Positions 6,486-12,690 of a stretch of DNA of 15,342 bases are shown in pieces (positions within the stretch are counted from its first letter, which is position 1; each line of letters opens with the position of its first letter). Origin of the DNA: an uncultured Bacilli bacterium. Lineage in GTDB: Bacteria > Bacillota_I > Bacilli_A > RF39 > UBA660. Position numbers and translations under genes: made by a program. The notes beneath the pieces were generated by a model. The model did no database searches, had not been told where the DNA came from, and was given only the letters and a program-made list of their open reading frames with translations. Where the stretch lies: positions 1-15,342 of the forward strand of contig CANQHT010000021.1 in NCBI GenBank assembly GCA_947623705.1, in the 5' to 3' direction.

Positions 6486-8402
6486 TTAATCAACATAGGA
6501 TGGAGTGAATTCTCTATTTCCATCATATTCTTCTGTACTTAAAGGAAATTTATCTTCAAATAATTGTTGTTGACTTCTTTTTATTTTGACCACACAAGAT
6601 TCAGGAACTTCATTAAATGTATATTCAAATCCACTATATGTATCACCATATTCATAATATAATACATCTTGAACATTATCAAACGTAAAATTACTCAAAT
6701 TTAATTCAGTTAAATTATTACAACCATTAAACATAGCATACATATCGGTTACTTGCGATGTATCAAATGTACTTAAATCTAATTTCTCTCCTTGATAGTA
6801 AGAAAACATACGACTCATATTGGTTACAGATGATGTATCAAAGGTACTTAAATCTAATGAATCTCCTCCATATTCAGAAAACATATCACTCATATTTTCT
6901 ACACTTGTTGTGACAAAATTTGACCAGTCATTAAATGATAATTCTACTGATGTATATGCAAACATATAACTCATATCGATTACTTTTGAGGTATCAAAAC
7001 TACTTAAATCTATGTTAGTCCCTTTATATCTATGAAACATAAAACTCATATTAGTTACAGATGAGGTATCAAAACTACTTAAGTCTAAAGTAGCTCCTTC
7101 ATATCCATCAAACATACCAGACATACTAATTGCAGCTGAGCCAAATCCTTGTGGAAATGTAATTTTTGATTTAAAACCACTACTTAAATCTCCCGGAGAA
7201 AACATACCGCCCATATAGATTACCTTTGAGGTATCAAAACTACTTAAGTCTAAATCCAACAAATTTATACTTCCTTGAAACATAGAACTCATATCTATTG
7301 TTTCACTGGTGTTTAAATTACTAAAATCTATTGTTTTTAAATTATACATTCTTCCAAAAAAATTGTTTAAATCAGTTGCGTATATTTCAGATTTTGAACC
7401 TATATATAAATCTTCGGCATCTACATTGTCCGTTGATTCGCCAACTGCATAGCTAAATTTTTTAACTTTATGATCTTTTTTTGTTGACCAAACTACTACA
7501 CTACCTTCTGGTGTTCCTGATTCTGTATCTGATAAATCAACAAAATCTATTGTTCCTATATTTTCTATACTTTCTCTTTCTGGTATATTATCTACAAAAT
7601 ATATATTTTCATATGGGCATTTACTTCCACCCATTCCACTCATATCTGCTGTGAATAAAACATCATTTATATTTTTCATATAAGCCTTATCTTCTTTTTC
7701 AGTTACACTACAACTTATATTTTTGTTGGTTATGGTAAAGTTAATTGATTTTCCTGCTAATGAATTTTGATTTGCATCTCTATTTATTATATCTATATCT
7801 ACTGTTATATCTATACTACTATTTCCTTTTATTGTATAATTTACTTCTGTTTGATATCCTGCTCCTTCATTTAAACTTTTATCTATTATTTGTTTTAAAT
7901 CTATTTGGGTAGGATTTATTGTTATTTTATTACTTCCAACATTAGAGGAGCCTAAATATACATAACCATCTTCTTCTACTAATGGATTTGTATCTTCTAA
8001 TATACTTCCGCTTGCTTTTATTGTTAATTCACTTGTACAAGATAGTTCTGTATCTTCACTTTCGGCTCCACTTATTTTTGCCGTTGAAATAACATATTGT
8101 TGTTCTTCAGTTTCATAATCATTTTCTTCAACATTTGTTGCCCAGTATTCAGTACCTTTTTTACTATATCCCATATCACTTGCTTTTAAATTTATATGGA
8201 GATTACTTGTTCCTTGAGTTAATGTTGGTGTTCCATATTTTGTTAATCCTTCTGTTTCACCAGTTAATGTGGATGATGTTTCGCCTTCATTAGAATTTAC
8301 TATTTGAAAGAAAGCAAATGTTCCACCAACTACAACAAACAATAATGTTAAAGCGCCAATAAATGTTAATATTATCGCCTTTCTTTTGTTTTCTTCATTC
8401 AT
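6486..8402 (-). CDS. BspA-like surface protein with DUF285 repeats (long paralogue)
   Basis: 638 aa. The N-terminus has a charged head (MNEENKRK), a hydrophobic helix (about 9-27) and GGTFAFFQ, which resembles SipW-processed TasA/camelysin-type signals (GGGTxAxF). Residues 40-260 form a probable beta-rich domain shared with the paralogue. From about residue 320 come roughly nine repeats of consensus LDLSSFDTSxVTxMSxMF, typical of DUF285 (PF03382), an LRR-like family common in surface proteins of gut bacteria and mycoplasmas. The tail (CVVKIKRSQQQLFE, ending FTPSYVD) recurs in the paralogue; there is no LPXTG motif. A GGAAGAAGG ribosome binding site precedes the ATG. It is monocistronic, with its own G-tract promoter and terminator. 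Adhesion or host contact is the likely role, by family analogy. Confidence 0.88.
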   Translation of the reverse strand: MNEENKRKAIILTFIGALTLLFVVVGGTFAFFQIVNSNEGETSSTLTGETEGLTKYGTPTLTQGTSNLHINLKASDMGYSKKGTEYWATNVEENDYETEEQQYVISTAKISGAESEDTELSCTSELTIKASGSILEDTNPLVEEDGYVYLGSSNVGSNKITINPTQIDLKQIIDKSLNEGAGYQTEVNYTIKGNSSIDITVDIDIINRDANQNSLAGKSINFTITNKNISCSVTEKEDKAYMKNINDVLFTADMSGMGGSKCPYENIYFVDNIPERESIENIGTIDFVDLSDTESGTPEGSVVVWSTKKDHKVKKFSYAVGESTDNVDAEDLYIGSKSEIYATDLNNFFGRMYNLKTIDFSNLNTSETIDMSSMFQGSINLLDLDLSSFDTSKVIYMGGMFSPGDLSSGFKSKITFPQGFGSAAISMSGMFDGYEGATLDLSSFDTSSVTNMSFMFHRYKGTNIDLSSFDTSKVIDMSYMFAYTSVELSFNDWSNFVTTSVENMSDMFSEYGGDSLDLSTFDTSSVTNMSRMFSYYQGEKLDLSTFDTSQVTDMYAMFNGCNNLTELNLSNFTFDNVQDVLYYEYGDTYSGFEYTFNEVPESCVVKIKRSQQQLFEDKFPLSTEEYDGNREFTPSYVD

Positions 8403-8460
8403 TCAAAAATCCTTCTTCCTACTTTATAAATTTAGTATAAAATCCCCCCCCGAAAGTCAA
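7680..8460 (-). repeat. Duplicated block, copy 1 (promoter plus 5' coding part)
   Basis: The promoter, leader and first roughly 240 codons of the long surface gene are closely repeated in the same orientation at 13370-14171. From the -35 box to the start codon the two copies differ by only about four changes, and long stretches of coding sequence are near identical. The repeat-bearing 3' parts differ in length. This is the signature of a fairly recent duplication, or of gene conversion. Confidence 0.85.
8434..8460 (-). promoter_or_regulatory. G8-tract promoter of the long DUF285 gene
   Basis: Minus-strand TTGACT (8455-8460) and TATACT (8434-8439) are separated by 15 nt that contain a run of eight G (C8 at 8444-8451 on the plus strand). 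The predicted start is near 8427, with a leader of about 25 nt. The spacer is 2 nt shorter than the 17-nt optimum, so slippage of the G run would change promoter strength. Confidence 0.75.
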
Positions 8461-8516
8461 TTTATTTTGCAAATTTTATAGGATTTTCTCAAATTTTTAC
8501 AAATGTTTACACACAT

Positions 8517-8546
8517 AAAAAAAACATTATATTTCAAATGTTTTTT
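8517..8546 (-). terminator. Rho-independent terminator of the proline-rich gene
   Basis: The 10-bp stem AAAAAACATT/AATGTTTTTT (arms 8519-8528 and 8537-8546) with an 8-nt loop lies 9 nt after the stop codon of the proline-rich protein. On the minus strand it is followed by more T. Confidence 0.8.
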
Positions 8547-8554
8547 ATATTTTA

Positions 8555-10117
8555 TTATTTTTGTTCATAGGTACAACTATAACCTAAAGTAGTTTCAAAA
8601 TAAGATTTAATTGTACTATAACTTTGGAAATTAGTATCACCATATTTGGTATTAATTTCACTTTCACTAACATCATTTGTAACTGTTAATGTTCTAGCAT
8701 TACTATCAATTGTTGTATTAGTAGTTGTAGTTTCAATATTATTAATTGTTACATTACCATCTGTTGTAAGTTTATTAGTTACATCATTAAATTCAGTTTC
8801 ATCTGTATATGTAAATACATAAGTTTCTTTAGCTACTTTACCAAATGGATTACCTGTTGTATTAGCTATACCATAACGTCCTGTAAAAATCATATTAGCA
8901 TTAGTACCAGTTACAGTTTGTGGATTAGAAGAACATACTAGTTCACCTTTAAGTGGGAACTCTAATACTATTAAAGTACCATTAACTTCTGCACTCTTAC
9001 CATTTTCATCCGTTACTTTCAATGCTACAGGATAAGTTCCAACAGTTTTTAAATTGTTAATAACTTCATCTTTATTAACAAATTCATAAGTTAAATTATC
9101 TTCGCCTTCTCCTCTAAATTCAACTGGTTCAATTGTTGTATCAGTTGTGGCTTTATAAATTGTTATTGGATTAGCAACTAATTCAGTATTATCAACAATT
9201 GTAACTACACCAGTTTTAGTTGTATCACCACATTTAATTGTAAATTTATAAGCACCAGCTTTAGTTATATCAACTTCATTAGTTATTCTTTCACAATTTT
9301 GAGTATTTGTACCCGTAATAGTAGCATAACTATTAATATCTTCTGGTAAATTTTCTCCTAAATTTATTTCAAAATTTTTAGTATCAATTTTAATTGTAGC
9401 TTTCTTTTGTAATAAATCAGTATAATTTAAAACATAATATGTTCCAAAACCAACTGCTACTAATAAAGCTAAGATAATAATAATAAACATTAATTTATTA
9501 GTTGGTTTTTTAGGTTGTTTTTCTTTTTCTAAACTTATTGGTGGGATTGTTCCAACTGTTCCTTGACCTTCAAATCCAGGCATTGGAGCTGGATTAATAC
9601 TTTGTGGATTAGTATAATTTACTTGGGGATTAGGAACACCACTACCATTATTTAAAGCATTAGCATCAGTTGGTGCTTGTGTTGGCGCTGGCATTGGTGC
9701 TGGTGCCGGATTTGCAACTTGACTAGCAGGTTCCATAGGTGCTACTGCTCCAGCAGGACTTGCAACTGGTTCTACTGGTGCTGCCGGTGTCGGATTAACT
9801 TCTGGCGTAGGATTTGGTGTTACCACTTGACTTTCAGGTGTAACAACTGTATTTCCGGCCATCACAGTTTGTGGATTAACCTCAGCTGGTGCTGGCCCTA
9901 CCATTACTTCACTATTTGTTGGTGGCGTAACTACCGCATTGGGATTTGGTTCTGGACTTGGAGTAACAACTTGACTTTCCGGAGTTACTGCACTACCTAA
10001 AACCATATTTCCAGGATCTATTGTACCTGTTTGTGGTGTTGACGTAGGATTTGGTGTTGGATTATTACCAACATTACCTAGTACCGCACCATTTAAATTA
10101 TTTTGTTCATTATTCAT
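8555..10117 (-). CDS. Proline-rich membrane protein with extracellular Ig-like modules
   Basis: 520 aa, family not recognised. Residues 1-195 are a low-complexity Pro/Ala/Val/Asn/Thr region with no signal peptide; VTPESQVVTP occurs twice (about 44-53 and 92-101). A basic stretch (KEKQPKKPTNK) precedes one membrane helix (about 209-231), so by the positive-inside rule the Pro-rich part is cytoplasmic and the rest lies outside. The outer part has two modules resembling DUF5011-type Ig-like domains (ITKAGAYKFTIKCGDTTKTG; VGTYPVALKVTDENGKSAEV) and a C-terminal domain. Four cysteines outside the membrane could form disulfides. The start is 41 nt after the murD stop, with AAAAGGGG about 12 nt upstream, which is a weak, distant ribosome site. 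It may be co-transcribed with murI-murD or use its own promoter. Confidence 0.75.
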   Translation of the reverse strand: MNNEQNNLNGAVLGNVGNNPTPNPTSTPQTGTIDPGNMVLGSAVTPESQVVTPSPEPNPNAVVTPPTNSEVMVGPAPAEVNPQTVMAGNTVVTPESQVVTPNPTPEVNPTPAAPVEPVASPAGAVAPMEPASQVANPAPAPMPAPTQAPTDANALNNGSGVPNPQVNYTNPQSINPAPMPGFEGQGTVGTIPPISLEKEKQPKKPTNKLMFIIIILALLVAVGFGTYYVLNYTDLLQKKATIKIDTKNFEINLGENLPEDINSYATITGTNTQNCERITNEVDITKAGAYKFTIKCGDTTKTGVVTIVDNTELVANPITIYKATTDTTIEPVEFRGEGEDNLTYEFVNKDEVINNLKTVGTYPVALKVTDENGKSAEVNGTLIVLEFPLKGELVCSSNPQTVTGTNANMIFTGRYGIANTTGNPFGKVAKETYVFTYTDETEFNDVTNKLTTDGNVTINNIETTTTNTTIDSNARTLTVTNDVSESEINTKYGDTNFQSYSTIKSYFETTLGYSCTYEQK

Positions 10118-10138
10118 AATTATCTATGCCCCTTTTAC

Positions 10139-10154
10139 TACTATAACAATAGTA
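10139..10154. promoter_or_regulatory. Small perfect inverted repeat upstream of the proline-rich gene
   Basis: TACTAT-AACA-ATAGTA forms a perfect 6-bp inverted repeat in the 40-nt gap between murD and the proline-rich gene. On the minus strand it includes TATAGT, a possible -10. It could be an operator or a small hairpin; with no T tract directly after it, it is not a convincing terminator. Confidence 0.35.
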
Positions 10155-10157
10155 ACA

Positions 10158-11492
10158 TTAATTGAACAATTTTTCAACTAATTTTTTAAATTCTTCGCCT
10201 CTTGACTCAAATTTGTCATATTGATCCCAGGATGCTGAGGCAGGACTTAATAAAATTGTCTCCCCATTTTGAGCATCTTCTTTAATTTTTAACATCGCTT
10301 TCTCTAATGTATAACATTTTTGACAATTAAGATTATTTTTTTGTGCATATTCATAAATTCGCTCTGTTACTTCCCCAATAGCATATATTGTTTTAACTTT
10401 AGAAATAACTTTATTAAGTTCATTAAAATCTTGACTTCTCTCCATTCCCCCTAAAATTAATAGCACATTATTAGGCATAACTTTTAAAGCTGTAATCGTT
10501 GAAGTTGGATTAGTCGCTTTGGAATCATTATAAAATTTTAAATTACTTTTAGAATCAACTACTTCAATACGATGTTCAACACCCTTAAAATTTTTAAAAT
10601 ATTCTTTTATTATTTCTTTATTTTCTTCTAAATTAACAAATTCTTTTAAAACTAAAAGACACGCTAAAATATTTTCATAATTATGATTACCAATTATTTT
10701 AATATCTTTAATGTTAATAATTGGTTTGTTATCAACATAAATTCCTTCTTCATTATAATAATTATCTTCGTTATTAAAATATTCTTTATGAGAATTAATA
10801 TCTTCTGTTATATCTAAACTATCTGGATTATTTTGATTAATAATGGCTAAATCTTCTTTAGTATGGTGATTAAATATTTTCTTCTTCGTATTTTTATAAG
10901 CATTATAATCATTTTCATAATAATCTAAATGCGTTGGACAAATATTCGTAAGAACACTAATATTTGTTTTAAAAGTATCTAAATTATATAATTGATGATC
11001 AGATATTTCTAAAAGTAAAATAGAATTTTCTTTAATATCTTTAACAATTTCACATAAAGGATACCCAATATTACCCCCTAAATGAACAGGTTTATTAAAT
11101 TTCTTTAGTAAATCATAAATCATTGTTGTAGTGGTAGTTTTTCCATTGGAACCAGTTACCCCAATAATTTTAACATTTTTAGGTAAATAACCATAACCTA
11201 CTTCCATTTCATTTACAACTTTTATTCCAAGTTTGTTTGCTTTTACCACACATTCTTGAAAAGGAAATATACCCGGATTTTTAATTACTAAATCAAAAGT
11301 GTTATCTAAAATTTCGGCTCCAGTTTCACTTAAAATAAATTCAACACCTAAATCTTTTAATTCGTTAATTCTTATTTCATCTTTATCACTTTTATCGGTA
11401 ACAATAACTAAATTATCTTGATATAGTAATTTAGTAACAGCTAAACCACTTTTGGCTAAACCTAAGACTAATATTTTTTTATTCTTAATCAT
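10158..11492 (-). CDS. murD: UDP-N-acetylmuramoylalanine--D-glutamate ligase
   Basis: A cytoplasmic Mur ligase that adds D-glutamate to UDP-MurNAc-L-Ala using ATP. The 444-aa length is typical. Signatures: the N-terminal Rossmann start ILVLGLAKSG, ATP-loop GVTGSNGKTTTT (about 111-122), CPTHLDYY (185-192), NDSKATNPTS (322-331) and the C-terminal LSPASASWDQYDKFESRGEE (415-434). The usual E.SSFQL segment is EISDHQLYN here, a divergence in an otherwise clear MurD. Its ATG overlaps the murI stop by 4 nt (ATGA), with AGGAGAG upstream inside murI, so translation is coupled: MurI makes the D-glutamate that MurD consumes. It shows the organism builds peptidoglycan. Confidence 0.96.
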   Translation of the reverse strand: MIKNKKILVLGLAKSGLAVTKLLYQDNLVIVTDKSDKDEIRINELKDLGVEFILSETGAEILDNTFDLVIKNPGIFPFQECVVKANKLGIKVVNEMEVGYGYLPKNVKIIGVTGSNGKTTTTTMIYDLLKKFNKPVHLGGNIGYPLCEIVKDIKENSILLLEISDHQLYNLDTFKTNISVLTNICPTHLDYYENDYNAYKNTKKKIFNHHTKEDLAIINQNNPDSLDITEDINSHKEYFNNEDNYYNEEGIYVDNKPIINIKDIKIIGNHNYENILACLLVLKEFVNLEENKEIIKEYFKNFKGVEHRIEVVDSKSNLKFYNDSKATNPTSTITALKVMPNNVLLILGGMERSQDFNELNKVISKVKTIYAIGEVTERIYEYAQKNNLNCQKCYTLEKAMLKIKEDAQNGETILLSPASASWDQYDKFESRGEEFKKLVEKLFN

Positions 11493-12199
11493 AATTTTTT
11501 CTCTCCTATTTCTAAATCATCTTGCTCTAAAATACTTTTAACATTGTTAATTAACTTATTATCTAAAGCACTAAAATATAATTTTAAATGAAATTTACTT
11601 ATCTTTAAGTCTTTAACTTTTTCTAAAATAAATTCATCTAATGTTATTATATCTTTTTTAAAATATTTAGTAAATTCTTTTTTAACAATTGGATAATGGG
11701 TACACCCTAAAAGTAAAGCATCGCTTTTCTTAAAATACTTGGCATAATTTTTAATATCTCTTTTTATTTCTTCTATTTTATTATTTTCAATTAAATAAGC
11801 TAAGTTCGGAGCAGAGATTAAATTTAAATTAGTATGAATATAATTTTTAAAAGCATTAGTTTTAATACTTAAAGGAGTGGCAATAATACTTAAATTATTA
11901 TAATTATCTAATTTACCTTTTAAAGGAGTTAATAAATCAATTAAAGGAACTTTACTTTGTAAATATTCTTTATTCGAACTTAAAGTACCACAAGCAATAA
12001 TTATTAAATCAACATTTTCTCTTTCTAAAAATTTAATTATTTTATTTCCATAATTAATAACTTCATTCTTACTTTTCTCTCCATAAGGCATATTAAAAGT
12101 ATCGCCAAAATAGATATAATCATGTTTAGGACAATTTAAAATTAATGTTTTTAAAACTGTTAAACCACCAACACCTGAATCTAAAATACCTATTTTCAT
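11489..12199 (-). CDS. murI: Glutamate racemase, divergent
   Basis: A cofactor-independent racemase supplying D-glutamate for the next gene, murD. 236 aa, somewhat shorter than the usual roughly 265. Conserved features: ILDSGVGGLTVL at the N-terminus, YFGDTFNMPYG (30-40), the first catalytic Cys70 in IIIACGTLSS, and the second catalytic Cys166 in LLGCTHYPIV. The first motif is normally ACNTASA; here the substrate-binding Asn is Gly71, and SA is SS. The middle part (ATPLSIKTNAFK) matches the family's GT.GTV.S.AY only loosely. Both catalytic Cys are kept, so activity is likely but may be altered. The ribosome site GAGGT lies about 9 nt before the ATG. It is the first gene of the coupled murI-murD pair. 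Confidence 0.92.
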   Translation of the reverse strand: MKIGILDSGVGGLTVLKTLILNCPKHDYIYFGDTFNMPYGEKSKNEVINYGNKIIKFLERENVDLIIIACGTLSSNKEYLQSKVPLIDLLTPLKGKLDNYNNLSIIATPLSIKTNAFKNYIHTNLNLISAPNLAYLIENNKIEEIKRDIKNYAKYFKKSDALLLGCTHYPIVKKEFTKYFKKDIITLDEFILEKVKDLKISKFHLKLYFSALDNKLINNVKSILEQDDLEIGEKKL

Positions 12200-12224
12200 A
12201 ATTATTACCTCGCTATTTTATTAT

Positions 12225-12230
12225 ATTATA
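12225..12230 (-). promoter_or_regulatory. -10 box upstream of murI
   Basis: Minus-strand TATAAT lies 25 nt before the murI ATG, between the upstream terminator and the gene. A TTGTTA 15 nt further up falls inside the terminator stem-loop. Probably the murI-murD promoter, but the -35 is poor. Confidence 0.4.
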
Positions 12231-12237
12231 TAAAATT

Positions 12238-12265
12238 AAAAAGTCTAACAAAAATTAGACTTTTT
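12238..12265 (-). terminator. Strong terminator upstream of murI
   Basis: An 11-bp perfect stem AAAAAGTCTAA/TTAGACTTTTT (arms 12238-12248 and 12255-12265) with a 6-nt loop. On the minus strand it is followed by AATTTT. It cannot belong to murI, which starts after it, so it ends a transcript coming from the intergenic region, or attenuates one entering murI. Confidence 0.85.
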
Positions 12266-12368
12266 ATGTGTGGCCATATAGAAAGATTTAAAAAATAAAA
12301 GTTAATAATAAAAATATAAGTATCAAGTAAAAACAAAATAAAATATAAGATATACTAACGCCACACAC
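12238..12368 (-). ncRNA. Candidate small RNA or attenuating leader upstream of murI
   Basis: On the minus strand a TATAAT (12375-12380) is followed 6 nt later by GTGTGTGGC. The first segment TGTGTGGC (12360-12367) pairs perfectly over 8 bp with GCCACACA (12267-12274) near the other end. That closing stem sits directly before the strong terminator (12238-12265). The predicted transcript is about 130 nt with a very AU-rich centre and no reading frame with a ribosome site. The order promoter, 5' arm, 3' arm, terminator is what a free-standing small RNA would show. A murI leader with an attenuator is the alternative. I recognise no known RNA family. Confidence 0.5.
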
Positions 12369-12374
12369 AATATA

Positions 12375-12380
12375 ATTATA
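12375..12380 (-). promoter_or_regulatory. -10 box of the candidate small RNA
   Basis: A perfect TATAAT on the minus strand, 7 nt before the predicted 5' end. The hexamer at the 17-nt position is TTACAA, a weak -35. Confidence 0.45.
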
Positions 12381-12401
12381 TAACACAATTATTTAATTTG
12401 T

Positions 12402-12420
12402 AAATACGTAATTCGTATTT
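12402..12420. repeat. Perfect 7-bp hairpin
   Basis: AAATACG-TAATT-CGTATTT, a perfect inverted repeat with a 5-nt loop. It lies just upstream of the -10 box of the candidate small RNA, where a -35 would be, so it could be an operator as well as an RNA hairpin. Confidence 0.45.
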
Positions 12421-12463
12421 TTGCATTCAAAAATTATTCGCTCAATAAAAAATCTACTTCATT

Positions 12464-12562
12464 AAAAAATTATTACACCGAACAAGATAATATATATCTT
12501 GCCTTTTTACTTGCTTGTTCTTTCTTCTTCGACATTTTGTTCGCTTATTTTAATAATTTTTT
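12464..12562. repeat. Nested inverted repeats, possible structured RNA
   Basis: Outer arms AAAAAATTATTA (12464-12475) and TAATAATTTTTT (12551-12562) are 12-bp perfect complements. Inside them CGAACAA (12479-12485) pairs with TTGTTCG (12537-12543). A third, competing hairpin CAAGATA/TATCTTG (12483-12489, 12495-12501) shares bases with the inner stem, so two folds are possible. On the plus strand the outer right arm continues into T. The direction of any transcript is unknown. Confidence 0.45.
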
Positions 12563-12586
12563 TTCTGTATGACTTTCCTATAATAT

Positions 12587-12621
12587 AAAAATTGACTCAA
12601 GGCTTCATAAGTTTCCTGAGT
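12587..12621 (-). terminator. Probable terminator of the short DUF285 gene
   Basis: On the minus strand ACTCAGG (12615-12621) pairs with CCTTGAGT (12595-12602) with one bulged T; the 12-nt loop can add a CTT/AAG pairing. CAATTTTTATA follows. It lies about 70 nt after the stop codon. The bulge and distance make it weaker than the other terminators here. Confidence 0.5.
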
Positions 12622-12690
12622 ACTAATCGATATAAAATATATCATATATTTACATATAAAATCAATACTTTTTAGAATTTTGCTTTTTTG

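Larger units (their letters stand above)
12369..12690. other. AT-rich intergenic region without a supported gene
   Basis: About 320 nt between the short surface gene and the candidate RNA. It holds a terminator-like hairpin, a nested inverted repeat and a small perfect hairpin (listed separately), but no reading frame with a ribosome binding site. A 20-codon frame inside the nested repeat was rejected. Confidence 0.6.

Noticed and set aside
9677..10000. 107-aa plus-strand frame rich in Trp and Cys
   Set aside because: It is antisense to the Pro/Thr-rich part of the membrane protein; the odd composition is the complement of Pro and Thr codons, and there is no start signal.
12473..12535. 20-codon minus-strand frame encoding a Lys-rich peptide (starts MSKKKEQ)
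   Set aside because: It has no ribosome binding site and lies wholly inside the nested inverted repeat. A frame this short is expected by chance.
12540..12580. GGAAAGTC on the minus strand, similar to the conserved start of RNase P RNA
   Set aside because: The surrounding P4 and CR motifs are missing and the region is too short and AT-rich for rnpB.
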